Source: Gemella sp. GL1 (GTDB lineage Bacteria > Bacillota > Bacilli > Staphylococcales > Gemellaceae). Taken from it: a stretch of DNA of 64,000 nucleotides. Made by a program: the position numbers and the translations under genes. Location: the NCBI RefSeq assembly GCF_013415365.1, contig NZ_JACBYB010000007.1, positions 124,001 through 188,000 of the forward strand, written 5' to 3'. The notes beneath the pieces were generated by a model. That model had not been told where the DNA came from. It saw nothing but the letters and a program-made list of their open reading frames with translations, and ran no database searches. Below, piece by piece: positions 1-8,514 of the stretch (position 1 is the stretch's first letter; the number at the start of each line of letters is the position of its first letter).

Positions 1-1099
1 TTAATAAGGTACCTTTACCATTACCACCATCTCCGACGAATATTGAAAACATTGCTAATAGTCTTTTAAATTCAGGGTCTGTAATCAAAGCATGAGCTAT
101 GATTTCAAGAACTAGTTTTCTATAATCTTTGTCATCATCTGTCAGATGTTTCAAATAATCGTCTATCTCTTTGACTGATTTAGCGTTCGGATTATATTTG
201 ATTGGTATGGAGTAAGGCGTAAAGTCTACGTAGTCTATCTCTATAAACTTACCGTCTTTTAAAATACCGTTTTTAAATTTCACAACATGTATTTTATCTC
301 CAGGAATAATATCAGTCATATAATCTAACTGACTTCTTACTTCTTTGTAAAAATAGGTTTTCTGTGAGCCGCACTCATTTTTTATAATTCTTTTAAGCAG
401 TTCTTCATCTTTTTTATAATCACCTCTATATCTATAGTAGATAGCATTGTTAAACTGCACTATCTTATATTTGTTCTTTATAAGCTCAGCCATTTGAATT
501 TCAGTAACTTCATTGCTGTCAAAAGTGACACCCTCTCTTAATATGGTTTCAAGTTCATCATCTTTCATAGGTTCTGAAAATATATTGTAGTTTATAAATC
601 TAAGTATAGACTTCCAACCCTTACACTGAGCCAACATTGCTCTTTGAGTAAATAGAGATTGATTACGACCATCTCCCTCAGCGTATCCGTTTAGATTTAA
701 AAACTTCTTATTCATTGAAAATATCAAAGGTAAGTCTTCCCTAATACCCTCATTTTCTATCTGTCTAAGTTCACCTTTTTGTTTAATCGTTACAGCGTAA
801 GTGTTGCGTGATGTTTTAAATTCTACTTCAAAACCTAATGCGCAAATTCCTTTAGCTCTTTTAAAGCTATCTGGTCTTTTAAAATATAGGTGAGCACCTC
901 TCGTAGTCCAGACTATTTGAGTCTTAATATCAAATGTATTAATTAGTTTTTTAATAACTTCTTTATCCAAGCTGTCAATATCTACAACCACTTCATTTTC
1001 ATTCAATATATAGCCTGCGTCTTTAAAATGATCATGACTATCTGATATATCAGCACCTTTTTTCGCATGTTTTTGGTTAGGTAAAAATTCTACATACAT
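1..1099 (-). CDS. Phage P4/D5-type primase-helicase, 3' part cut off by window edge
   Basis: I translated this partial gene from the minus strand: ATG at 1099 preceded by AAAGGTGG, then 366 open codons to base 1. The N-terminal ~120 residues look like a primase-polymerase domain (VVVDID near residues 37-42, GAHLYF near 68). A D5_N-like middle follows, and the last visible residues are GDGGNGKGT, the Walker A of a superfamily 3 helicase. The protein should prime and unwind prophage DNA for replication. It starts directly after the stop of the DNA polymerase gene (TAG at 1101-1103), so the two are probably translated as a pair. The helicase C-terminus lies outside the window. Confidence 0.85.
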   Translation of the reverse strand, partial: MYVEFLPNQKHAKKGADISDSHDHFKDAGYILNENEVVVDIDSLDKEVIKKLINTFDIKTQIVWTTRGAHLYFKRPDSFKRAKGICALGFEVEFKTSRNTYAVTIKQKGELRQIENEGIREDLPLIFSMNKKFLNLNGYAEGDGRNQSLFTQRAMLAQCKGWKSILRFINYNIFSEPMKDDELETILREGVTFDSNEVTEIQMAELIKNKYKIVQFNNAIYYRYRGDYKKDEELLKRIIKNECGSQKTYFYKEVRSQLDYMTDIIPGDKIHVVKFKNGILKDGKFIEIDYVDFTPYSIPIKYNPNAKSVKEIDDYLKHLTDDDKDYRKLVLEIIAHALITDPEFKRLLAMFSIFVGDGGNGKGTLL

Positions 1100-1100
1100 T

Positions 1101-2762
1101 CTACACCCACCTTTCTAGTTTTTTTTGCACTATTTGATAATAGTGGTTTATATCTATTTCTCCTTTAAAATCCTTACAGTCGTCATTCCACAGCGTCATT
1201 TTTTCAGGAGCGTCAGCAAACTTAACCAGACCTCCGTCCTTTCTTTTCTTAAATAAAGCAAAATCTCCATCTTTAGAAGCGAATACCCTGTTTATTTTTT
1301 GATATTTGTTATCTTCCTTATCAAAGGTTCCTAGATATGTAGAACCGGCTTGTAGCACGTATTGGTATAGTTTAGGCTTGTCTAAGTTCTCAAGCAAGGT
1401 ATCTAAAACTTCTTTATCGTAAACTAATTTATTAACTAGAGCTATGTCTAATATTCTAGCGTTGTTGTTTTTAAATATAGCGTCAAAATGGTATCTGTTA
1501 ACATCTCCGCCCTTACATTTAAGTTTACCGTCTTTAACACCTATATAATTATTTACATCTTTTTGAATAAACATATCAAAAGTATCTTCTTCTAACGTTA
1601 AATTAAATTCTTTCTCCCAAAGTTTCCAAACTTTTTTATATTCGTTATTGTCTGTAGTAAAGGCTACACCATCGGTGTTAATGTTAATTATTGTACAGTA
1701 GGGTGATAACATTTCACAGAGTCTGTACAGGGCTATCTGACCGTATATACATACTGAAAGTGCTGCTTTGGGGTTATATAAAGATGAATATTCATTCTTT
1801 AAGTTTCCGTACACTGAATTTAATATAAGTTTTAAAGTATCTGATAGAACTTTATCGCTATGTTTAACAGCTATACGTTTATCTAGTATCTCTTTATATT
1901 TTTCAGTATAAGGACCTAATGCGTTGATATTTAGTATTATATTAGGGTACATTGACGCTACATCTAAAAGTTTTACATTTTCTACTTTTTTTATAGATTT
2001 ATGGACGCCATGCAGACCACCAAAACCAAATTCGATAATATTATCAAATGCTTCAACTACAACTTTCCCCTTATCTTTACTTCTCCACATTTCAACAACA
2101 TCAGGGTCGACTATTGATAATAAATCTTCAAAATCTTCATTATTCTTTTTAAGCCTAATGTCATACCATTTCGCCAGCGGTCTATCTAATAGTGCGTTAG
2201 CAGATAGTGTTGTTGTATTCCATCTTATCGACGCTTTAGATTTACACATTTTCAATAACTCTTGTTTAGTTTCAAAGTAAGATTTAATACGTATTTTATA
2301 AATATCTATAGTCACGTCTACATCGTATGAACAATATTCTATAACTTCTTTTACTTCTTCATCGTTTAGTTTTCTATCAATGTTAAAGTCAATATCACTT
2401 TCTTTAATTTTAAGCCCCATATTGCCCTCTATTTTCTTTAAAGAGGGTCTGGCTACATCTATTTGTTGAAAACAGTCAAGTGAATTAATATCAGAACTTA
2501 CTTTCATATAAGTTTCACCGTTAATAATATCATCATTAAGTTTTTTTATTTGATATACATCTCTTAAATCTAACATGTATGTTAAAATCTTATCGTCATA
2601 CCAGTAATTATTATAACCTACTAAAATTTTATCTTCTATTAAATCGCTAAGTCCTGTAAAATCATTGTGAAAAATTTTAATAACTTTTTTATCTATATCT
2701 TTAAAAACAACTAAAGCGTCCTCTTTAAAAACTTCTACATCGTAAAATAATAAGTCTTGCAT
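1101..2762 (-). CDS. Phage family B DNA polymerase with 3'-5' exonuclease
   Basis: This 553-residue protein carries the family B polymerase motifs in order. Exo I is D8/E10 (FYDVEVF), an Exo III-like YCSYD lies at 143-147, motif A is DVASMYPNII at 267-276, motif B is K311 with NSVYG at 315-319, and motif C is NTDG at 362-365. Motif C lacks the usual YxDTDS form but keeps the catalytic aspartate. It is shorter than typical family B enzymes and probably has reduced palm and thumb insertions. It sits directly upstream of the primase-helicase, so the prophage encodes its own replisome core. Many Firmicute siphophages use family A polymerases instead. Confidence 0.85.
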   Translation of the reverse strand: MQDLLFYDVEVFKEDALVVFKDIDKKVIKIFHNDFTGLSDLIEDKILVGYNNYWYDDKILTYMLDLRDVYQIKKLNDDIINGETYMKVSSDINSLDCFQQIDVARPSLKKIEGNMGLKIKESDIDFNIDRKLNDEEVKEVIEYCSYDVDVTIDIYKIRIKSYFETKQELLKMCKSKASIRWNTTTLSANALLDRPLAKWYDIRLKKNNEDFEDLLSIVDPDVVEMWRSKDKGKVVVEAFDNIIEFGFGGLHGVHKSIKKVENVKLLDVASMYPNIILNINALGPYTEKYKEILDKRIAVKHSDKVLSDTLKLILNSVYGNLKNEYSSLYNPKAALSVCIYGQIALYRLCEMLSPYCTIININTDGVAFTTDNNEYKKVWKLWEKEFNLTLEEDTFDMFIQKDVNNYIGVKDGKLKCKGGDVNRYHFDAIFKNNNARILDIALVNKLVYDKEVLDTLLENLDKPKLYQYVLQAGSTYLGTFDKEDNKYQKINRVFASKDGDFALFKKRKDGGLVKFADAPEKMTLWNDDCKDFKGEIDINHYYQIVQKKLERWV

Positions 2763-2803
2763 ACTTTCTCCTTAACTTGTAGGGGAATTTTTTCCCCTAT
2801 ACT

Positions 2804-3445
2804 CTATTTTTTCTTTTTCATAAAGGCTTTGACCTCTGCCCAAGTATGATTTTTACCAGCCTTTTTCACCTCGACTGTTAAGTTTTTACCAATTAATTCT
2901 TCTTTATTATCAATATGAATACCAAATTTTTTAAAGAATTGATCGTATCTCTTTTGTTTTTCAATCGGATTAGGATACCATTTTTTCATCGAGTCAAGAT
3001 ATTTAGCGTAAGTCATTTTTGATTCATATTCTTCACCTTCGTATTCAAAAATAATCCTTACAGCGATATTATCGTCGATAACTTCTTTACAAGGCACTTG
3101 AATCATCATACCTACATCTTCTAAGTCAAATTTTGCGTAAGTCTTGTAATTAGATTCCCAAAGTGAGCAGAAATTATCGTATCTATACACATCTTTTCTA
3201 ACCTCACCGATAACTGAGCCAAGCGAATTAGAATCAACACCAAAATATTCATTACACCAGTTTTCAACTTTCTCAGTTTGTTCCTGACTATCTTCAAATT
3301 CTTCCAAAGTCTTGTTGTAAACTTGTTTATTGAATAAGACTTCATACGTTTCCCCGGCTTCTTCATTTAAGAAAGTAAATCTTATCTTTTTACCTTCGTT
3401 TAATCTTTCAACATCTACTAGTAATAAATCTTTTAAAATTTCCAT
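2804..3445 (-). CDS. Conserved phage replication-module protein, unknown function
   Basis: A 213-residue acidic protein with a lysine-rich tail (ending MKKKK), lying between the DUF1351 gene and the polymerase. I recognise no catalytic motif. Its position suggests a DNA-binding or recombination accessory role, perhaps a single-strand-binding function, but that is inference from neighbours only. A short overlapping frame at 3121-3366 is a shadow of this gene. Confidence 0.7.
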   Translation of the reverse strand: MEILKDLLLVDVERLNEGKKIRFTFLNEEAGETYEVLFNKQVYNKTLEEFEDSQEQTEKVENWCNEYFGVDSNSLGSVIGEVRKDVYRYDNFCSLWESNYKTYAKFDLEDVGMMIQVPCKEVIDDNIAVRIIFEYEGEEYESKMTYAKYLDSMKKWYPNPIEKQKRYDQFFKKFGIHIDNKEELIGKNLTVEVKKAGKNHTWAEVKAFMKKKK

Positions 3446-3460
3446 ATTTTTATACCTCTC

Positions 3461-4210
3461 TTATTTAAATTTTATATTTATTTTTTCACAGTACATTTTC
3501 AAGAGCTGATAATGCGCCTCTGTGAATACTTCTATTTTATATGTTTTTGTATTACTATTATTATCTTCTTTGATAGCTTTTACAATCTCTTTTTCTTTCT
3601 CTAATTTAGAAAAAGCTTCGGTTATATTTAAATTGTTTAAATAATGTATAAATAAAGTGTTTCTATCATCATGTTTGTCAATAAGATTTAAATCTTGTTC
3701 AATTCTTTCCATTTTTTCTACAAGATCATCTTCAACCTTATTTATAGACATTGTTTTATTTAAATATCTACTTTCAAATAATCTTGAGTAAGATATTTCG
3801 TATTTAACTAACATCTTGTAATGTTTTAATCTTTTGTTAAAAATAATGTTTATGTTATTGTTTTTATCGTATCTTTCTAGTTCTTCAAATTCTCTTGTCT
3901 GACTTCTTACTGTATCTTCAGCTTCTTTTACAATAGATACGATCTCGTCAACTTGTCCTTTTACTTGTTCGTAAGGTATTAACAAGTCCTTTTTAAATTC
4001 AATTAACCTTTTGTTTAAAAGGTCTGTTGCTTTTCTTGTTGCTGCAACTAACTTTTTGTTAGTTTTTATAGTATCTTCTGTAACAACTATATTTTTCAAG
4101 TTCTGAGACAAGTCTAATGCTTCTTTTTTTAATTTAGCATAAGCTGGAAAATGACCCATTCCATTTTCAACAATAAAATTATCAGTATCTTTTACACTTA
4201 ACTCTTGCAT
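3461..4210 (-). CDS. DUF1351-family phage protein
   Basis: A 249-residue, largely helical, charged protein. Its N-terminal 110 residues match my memory of the DUF1351 family of Firmicute phages: a NFIVENGMGHFPAYAKLK-like opening, then KKLVAATRKATDLLNKRL. DUF1351 proteins sit in recombination and replication modules; their biochemical role is not established. Most of the protein is predicted coiled coil. It begins 8 nt after the winged-helix gene upstream, so the two are likely cotranscribed. Confidence 0.75.
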   Translation of the reverse strand: MQELSVKDTDNFIVENGMGHFPAYAKLKKEALDLSQNLKNIVVTEDTIKTNKKLVAATRKATDLLNKRLIEFKKDLLIPYEQVKGQVDEIVSIVKEAEDTVRSQTREFEELERYDKNNNINIIFNKRLKHYKMLVKYEISYSRLFESRYLNKTMSINKVEDDLVEKMERIEQDLNLIDKHDDRNTLFIHYLNNLNITEAFSKLEKEKEIVKAIKEDNNSNTKTYKIEVFTEAHYQLLKMYCEKINIKFK

Positions 4211-4218
4211 AAAACCTC

Positions 4219-4563
4219 CTATAGTCTGTCATAGATTTTTATAAACAGTCTACCTGCTTCTAAAATATAATCAGTTCTGCTTTCATGTTCTACAGTATCT
4301 AAAATTTTATCAGCTAGCCTCTTTAAACCCTCTTTCATATGAATATCTACATTTTCTTTTTTAGGTACATTACCGTGAACTTCCCAGTTGACGGTGATAT
4401 ACCTTTTTCCGTCAATATTTTCAGTTGTGATAACCCCTGCTTTTTTCAACCTATAAATCATAACTTTTACATTTTCAACACTTTTATTCAAATGTATTGC
4501 GATTTCTTGATTTGTCGCAGAGGGGTAAAACTCTAAATATGATTTAATATCTTTGTGATTCAT
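4219..4563 (-). CDS. Phage winged-helix DNA-binding protein
   Basis: 114 residues. The N-terminal half reads as a helix-turn-helix (SATNQEIAIHLNKSVENVKVM at about 16-36) followed by a wing (AGVITTENIDGKRYITV). It probably binds DNA and may regulate the early operon or assist replication; this is inferred from the fold. Its ATG overlaps the TAA of the restored frame of the upstream MBL-fold gene (4563-4565), which indicates translational coupling in the undamaged phage. Confidence 0.7.
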   Translation of the reverse strand: MNHKDIKSYLEFYPSATNQEIAIHLNKSVENVKVMIYRLKKAGVITTENIDGKRYITVNWEVHGNVPKKENVDIHMKEGLKRLADKILDTVEHESRTDYILEAGRLFIKIYDRL

Positions 4564-5173
4564 TAGTAAAACCTCTCGCTTTTATGTAATTCTATTAATT
4601 TACTGTCAATATTTCTTCTATTAATATAGAAGAAAGTTTTTGCGTCTTTTGTAGACAAATGTCTTTGTGCTCCTAAATGTATATCATATTTATATTTTTT
4701 ACTTTTTAAAGCTTGTTCTAATTTATATTCGTCATAGTTTGACTCTATAAAAAAGTAATCATATATTTTTTAGGAGCATGTTTTAAAGTGTTTGTATCAG
4801 TTGCGTATATAATTGACTGACTTCCTTTTTCCCAAGTGAAACCATAACATAAAACGTCATGTACACACTCAAATGGTAAAAATTTATAATCTTCTGTTTC
4901 TACTTCAAAATTGGCATTGCATATTATGTCTACTTCTATCAGTTGTGCCACTTCATAGTTTCCAATAACTGTTATTCTAGGAAATTTCTTTTTTATCTGT
5001 CTGATTGTAGCTTTGTTTAAGTGATCTGAATGAATATGAGTTATTAAGAGATATTTTATATCGTATAAATATTCTTTTATCTTTTTAAAAGCTACACCGC
5101 AATCAACCATTATATCATCAATAACTACGCAATTACCCTTAGAGCCCGAAAATAAAACTTTGTAATTAATCAT
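4563..5173 (-). pseudogene. Frameshifted metallo-beta-lactamase-fold phage hydrolase
   Basis: Frame one encodes residues 1-142 with the metal-binding THIHSDH motif at 45-51 and runs to a stop at 4745. The conserved C-terminus lies in the -1 frame: after APKK, the text YDYFFIESNYDEYK continues through HLGAQRHLS to a TAA at 4563-4565 that overlaps the next ATG. The break falls at a run of six T (A on the coding strand) at 4766-4771; one extra base restores an open frame of about 203 residues. The family comprises phage-encoded YycJ-like hydrolases. It could be a real deletion, a homopolymer sequencing error or a programmed -1 shift. The gene overlaps its upstream neighbour by 8 nt. Confidence 0.8.
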
Positions 5174-5501
5174 ATTTTGCTTGCTCCATTTTCAATTTCA
5201 CTAGTTCTTCAGTAGCTTTAAGTATTTCTTTTTCTAGATCACGTTTTTTATCAGCTTTTTCTTTAAGTTCGCTTATTCTCGCTTTTTCTTTATGTATAAC
5301 TTTAGTATCAAGTCTTGCTATAATAAATTGTGTTGGTCTTATATTTAGTTTTTCATTTGTTTCATATCCTATAAATTTACCTGAATTAACGTATTGGCTC
5401 TTATGTGATAATAAACATATATCGTTTTCTTTTAAATCTTTTTTATCTGTATAGTAGTAATATATTTTTTCATTTTCTCTAAATTGTATTTTTGCGATCA
5501 T
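5166..5501 (-). CDS. Small phage protein with C-terminal coiled coil
   Basis: 111 residues. The first ~70 are beta-rich (KIYYYYTDKKDLKENDICLL) and could be a small barrel. The last ~40 are a lysine/glutamate coiled coil. I do not recognise a family. Its start touches the stop of the DUF3310 gene and its end overlaps the MBL-fold gene, so it belongs to the same tightly packed early operon. Confidence 0.65.
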   Translation of the reverse strand: MIAKIQFRENEKIYYYYTDKKDLKENDICLLSHKSQYVNSGKFIGYETNEKLNIRPTQFIIARLDTKVIHKEKARISELKEKADKKRDLEKEILKATEELVKLKMEQAKYD

Positions 5502-5872
5502 TATTTATCCCTCCTAAATTTCGGAAAATCAGGCATGTTTTCAAATTCTTTAATTTCATAGTCTTGCAGTTTGTAATCTTCTTTTTCAATATCTTTCATA
5601 TCTTTCAATTCAGTTTTTTTACCAGTTTCTGCTTCAAGTAAAAATATCAATTCTTGAATGGCTTTTCTAATATCTGTTTCTGGATCTTCATGTTTGTCAT
5701 ATAATCTGAATAAATATTCAAAAGCATTTGTGTAATATGGACTGCTAATCGGACTAATTTTTTCTATATTTCTTTTAATCAATTCTTCTAACACATATCT
5801 ACATTCAACTTGATTACCATCAAGATTTATTATGTATCTGTTTGGTTTAACAGCTTCTTCTTTAATCGTCAT
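5501..5872 (-). CDS. DUF3310 (SaV-like nucleotide kinase family) protein
   Basis: 123 residues. The segment YTNAFEYLFRLYDKHEDPETDIRKAI at roughly 46-72 resembles the DUF3310 signature (KYLWRYRHKNGLEDLKKA) found throughout Firmicute phages and sometimes annotated as a nucleotide kinase. The opening PNRYIINLDGNQVEC fits the same family. A role in nucleotide metabolism is an annotation tradition rather than something the sequence shows. It overlaps the upstream small gene by 11 nt. Confidence 0.65.
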   Translation of the reverse strand: MTIKEEAVKPNRYIINLDGNQVECRYVLEELIKRNIEKISPISSPYYTNAFEYLFRLYDKHEDPETDIRKAIQELIFLLEAETGKKTELKDMKDIEKEDYKLQDYEIKEFENMPDFPKFRRDK

Positions 5873-6083
5873 TTTCTTTTATTTCCTCCCAATATTTAAT
5901 TTCTTCTTTTATCTTTTTAATAGCTGTACGTGCGTCTATATAATCAATAGCGCACATTATGTAATGATATTTATATCCTGCCACATCAGTTTTTTCAATA
6001 GCTTTTTTAGCTTGATCATATTCATAATTTTCTAAATGTTTTATTGCTTTATTTAATAAATTTATGTATTCACTATATATCAT
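5862..6083 (-). CDS. Small phage protein, unknown
   Basis: 73 residues, entirely helical by composition, with two aromatic/charged helices (EYINLLNKAIKHLENYEYDQ and IKKIKEEIKYWEEIKE). No family recognised. It overlaps both neighbours by about 11 nt, the packing expected of phage early genes. Confidence 0.6.
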   Translation of the reverse strand: MIYSEYINLLNKAIKHLENYEYDQAKKAIEKTDVAGYKYHYIMCAIDYIDARTAIKKIKEEIKYWEEIKENDD

Positions 6084-6363
6084 AATCTTCTTTGACTCTT
6101 CTTATTATCTTTTTCAATGATAGCTTGTCTACTGTGCTAAATACACCTATTACTTTTTCCGTAAGTTCCAACCATTTTGGCAAATCTTTTTCCTTGCATA
6201 TAAGTTCTAATTCACCTGAAAAAGGAAAACCGTCATCTACATATTTCATAACATCTTCTAACTTTTCTCTCATTTCTTCATTAAGAAATCTTTTACGTCT
6301 ATATGAAATTTCATACCAGATTTTCATATCTTCCATATAGCTTTCATAAGCTGCTTTTTTCAT
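6073..6363 (-). CDS. Small phage protein, unknown
   Basis: 96 residues, helical and rich in charged and aromatic residues (MEDMKIWYEISYRRKRFLNEE). No motif recognised. It lies in the early operon between two other unknown small genes. The 56-nt gap upstream (6364-6419) holds only an AT-rich spacer with the ribosome binding site (GGAGGATA) about 4 nt before the ATG. Confidence 0.6.
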   Translation of the reverse strand: MKKAAYESYMEDMKIWYEISYRRKRFLNEEMREKLEDVMKYVDDGFPFSGELELICKEKDLPKWLELTEKVIGVFSTVDKLSLKKIIRRVKEDYDI

Positions 6364-6419
6364 TACTATATCCTCCTATTGAAATTTTTATTAATTCATG
6401 TAATAATATACTTGTAATT

Positions 6420-6761
6420 TTATTTTCTAAGCTGTGTTTGTCGACATGGCTTTTTTGTTCTTTCGTAATGTTTATTTGCTTCACTTAAAATCAATTTATC
6501 TATATCAATAGAACATTCTTCTTTAAGCATCGCTCTCATATCTGATTTTTGAAAATATATCTCCATTTTGTAATCTGACATATGTTCCATTAAGTTAGTT
6601 ATAAAATTAGTAATTCTAACTTTCCCCCAGTCATACTTGATACGAAGTACGCTCGCTGTTGACAGTAAAAATTCTTCTAATAAATCTCCTCTAGCTTCCA
6701 TTCGCTCATATTCAATACGTTCTTTTTTTGGTAGTTTTGTTCTTTTAATCTTCCTTACCAT
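6420..6761 (-). CDS. Small phage protein, unknown
   Basis: 113 residues from the ATG at 6761 (MVRKIKRTK), chosen over an upstream GTG at 6770 because AAGGAGGTGA lies 6-8 nt before this ATG. The protein starts with a strongly basic patch and ends with RQTQLRK. A middle segment (YKMEIYFQKSDMRAMLKEECSIDIDKL) is amphipathic. No family recognised; it may be an RNA- or DNA-binding accessory protein. Its ribosome binding site overlaps the stop codon of the upstream gene. Confidence 0.6.
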   Translation of the reverse strand: MVRKIKRTKLPKKERIEYERMEARGDLLEEFLLSTASVLRIKYDWGKVRITNFITNLMEHMSDYKMEIYFQKSDMRAMLKEECSIDIDKLILSEANKHYERTKKPCRQTQLRK

Positions 6762-6766
6762 TATTC

Positions 6767-6949
6767 TCACCTCCTTTTATTTTCTTTTTGACACTCTTCC
6801 CATTTCCTTTCAAAAATTGTTTTCAACTCATTTATATTTAATATAGTGCATGATTCTATACGGTTTAAAGTTTTGTCACTATATGAATATCCTTTTTGTT
6901 TAATATTTAAAATAAATCTATATTCATCATCTGAATGATTTTCTTTCAT
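6767..6949 (-). CDS. Small phage ORF, start uncertain
   Basis: 60 residues from the ATG at 6949, which has no recognisable ribosome binding site. The frame stays open upstream to about 7074 and encodes protein-like text (VNRTFKESTRTPRAIFKKAF) with no ATG, GTG or TTG. The real gene may therefore start at an unusual codon or be damaged at its 5' end. Function unknown. Confidence 0.45.
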   Translation of the reverse strand: MKENHSDDEYRFILNIKQKGYSYSDKTLNRIESCTILNINELKTIFERKWEECQKENKRR

Positions 6950-7044
6950 GATCGATTTAACAGATCTATTATCTAAAATTTCATTGAAAGCTTTTTTAAA
7001 AATCGCTCGTGGCGTCCTCGTAGATTCTTTAAAAGTTCTATTTA

Positions 7045-7338
7045 CTATCCTCTTTTGTTGAAATAGTTTTTAATCATTTTCAATGATATATTAAAATAAT
7101 CAGCTAGCATGTTAAGATTTTCATTCGTATAACCGAAATTTTCTATTATTTTATATATAAAATAATCTTTACTTACACCATCTTCAAAATCTCTAAAACC
7201 ATATTGCCTTACAGCTTGTCTTACAACTTCTTTTTTATGATTTAATTTTTTAGCAAAGTCACTAACTGTATAAATTTCAAAGTTTTTATGTATAAACAAA
7301 ACTTCTTCTATAATTAATTCATCTTCCGCTAGAACCAA
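7045..7338 (-). CDS. Phage helix-turn-helix protein, unknown role
   Basis: I place the start at TTG 7338 because AGGAG lies about 9 nt before it; an ATG at 7383 would overlap dUTPase by 65 nt. The 97-residue product contains a probable helix-turn-helix (YTVSDFAKKLNHKKEVVRQA) and a second similar unit near the C-terminus (LADYFNISLKMIKNYF). It is probably a small DNA-binding protein. It follows dUTPase in the early operon. Confidence 0.55.
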   Translation of the reverse strand: MVLAEDELIIEEVLFIHKNFEIYTVSDFAKKLNHKKEVVRQAVRQYGFRDFEDGVSKDYFIYKIIENFGYTNENLNMLADYFNISLKMIKNYFNKRG

Positions 7339-7864
7339 AACCTTTCTCTCCTCTCTCACTGTCTTTTGTAAAATTAACTTCAATAGCTTCTGTTACTGGT
7401 ATGTTAACAATTTTTAATTGTGCTATTCTGTCACCTTTTTTAAATTTATAAAACTTCCACCAGCTCAAATTATCAACGTTTAAAAATATTTCTCCGGTGT
7501 AATCATTGTCAATTAGCCCCACATTTATTCTTATATCAGTATTTTTGTTAATACTACTTCTTGCGTGTGTTTCTCCAGCTAAATCTAGCGGAAAGTTAGC
7601 TGCTATACCTGTTCCAATAAGTCTTCCTTTTGTAAATGGATAAATCGTTATATCTTCTGTTAAATATAAATCATAAGCGCTAGCTGTTAGATGTTTACTT
7701 GGCAGTTTAGCATCGCTTCTAACCAGTCTGAATGGTATTTCAGTAACACTAGTAAACATTTTTTCTAATGTTTTAACTCTGTGTTTCATAATTCCAATTT
7801 CTCTGTCAAGTTCATCAAATTTATATTTTAATGTTGCTATTTCAATATCTTCAATTGTCGTCAT
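7319..7864 (-). CDS. dut: Phage trimeric dUTPase
   Basis: 181 residues. The five dUTPase motifs are visible: AYDLYL (63-68), ARSSINKNTDIRINVGLIDN (101-120), TGEI (123-126), GDRIAQL (144-150) and RGEKGFGSSG (171-180). It hydrolyses dUTP to dUMP and keeps uracil out of phage DNA. The first ~42 residues form an extra N-terminal coiled coil ahead of the catalytic core. Phage dUTPases can also derepress mobile islands in staphylococci; whether that applies here cannot be seen. Confidence 0.95.
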   Translation of the reverse strand: MTTIEDIEIATLKYKFDELDREIGIMKHRVKTLEKMFTSVTEIPFRLVRSDAKLPSKHLTASAYDLYLTEDITIYPFTKGRLIGTGIAANFPLDLAGETHARSSINKNTDIRINVGLIDNDYTGEIFLNVDNLSWWKFYKFKKGDRIAQLKIVNIPVTEAIEVNFTKDSERGEKGFGSSGR

Positions 7865-7875
7865 TTCTTATCTCC

Positions 7876-8172
7876 TTACTTAAAATGTATCTTCTTTGGT
7901 CTTAATTTATCTCTGACACTTTCACTTTTTGCGTCAAAAGAATATGAAATTATAATAATATTTAAAGTTAGTAAAAATAGCGTTGTTATCGATAATTCAG
8001 TTGTTAACATTGATGTAGAACCAATACCAAAAACTAAACCTCTGAAAAAACTCATTTTTCTTTTAACTTTGTTTGTATCTTTAAAAATTCTATTTAAATT
8101 TTGATTAAATCTTTTTTTAGACCTGTGCACTTTCTTTGTGCTCATTGGGCTATTAACAAATGCTCTGTTCAT
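7876..8172 (-). CDS. Small phage membrane protein
   Basis: 98 residues from the ATG at 8172, preceded by AAAAAAGGAG. A strongly basic N-terminal half (HRSKKRFNQNLNRIFKDTNKVKRK) is followed by a hydrophobic stretch MLTTELSITTLFLLTLNIII that should span the membrane. No family recognised. A possible role is superinfection exclusion or membrane anchoring, without support beyond topology. Its 5' leader contains the CTTGCCCGG element that recurs, inverted, before the integrase. Confidence 0.6.
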   Translation of the reverse strand: MNRAFVNSPMSTKKVHRSKKRFNQNLNRIFKDTNKVKRKMSFFRGLVFGIGSTSMLTTELSITTLFLLTLNIIIISYSFDAKSESVRDKLRPKKIHFK

Positions 8173-8201
8173 TTTTTTCTCCTTTTTTAATCCGGGCAAG
8201 A

Positions 8202-8459
8202 TTATATTTTTCTTCTATCTAAATATTTATTTAAATCTCTAATGTCGATTAAAGTTCTTCTTTTAGTGAGATGTACAATTCCGATTTCTCCACTCCTCAA
8301 GATCTCGTCTAAAGTTTCATCTCCTATTTTTAGTTTCTTCCTAACTTCACTTTTAGGACTATAATGTAGTCCAATATCAGCAGCATTATTTACTACTAGC
8401 ATTACTCTTTCGCTAATTTTTTCAGCTGTTTCTTGTGCTATTTTATCTTCAAGCGTCAC
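8202..8459 (-). CDS. Phage excisionase/MerR-like small DNA-binding protein (tentative)
   Basis: 85 residues from the GTG at 8459, which has a strong AAAGGAGG 8 nt upstream; the longer frame to 8621 overlaps the opposite-strand YozE gene and is rejected. The C-terminal half (PKSEVRKKLKIGDETLDEIL then GIVHLTKRRTLIDIRDLNKYL) has the helix-turn-helix plus wing layout of excisionase-like proteins. Role inferred from fold and size only. Confidence 0.55.
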   Translation of the reverse strand: MTLEDKIAQETAEKISERVMLVVNNAADIGLHYSPKSEVRKKLKIGDETLDEILRSGEIGIVHLTKRRTLIDIRDLNKYLDRRKI

Positions 8460-8460
8460 A

Positions 8461-8487
8461 TTGCGTACCTCCTTTATGTGATATAAT
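8461..8487 (+). promoter_or_regulatory. Promoter of the rightward YozE-like gene
   Basis: An extended -10 TGATATAAT lies at 8479-8487 with a weak TTGCGT 15 nt upstream. It points away from the leftward early operon and serves only the small gene at 8515. Confidence 0.5.
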
Positions 8488-8514
8488 ATACTCATTAAAC
8501 GAAAGGAGTATATT

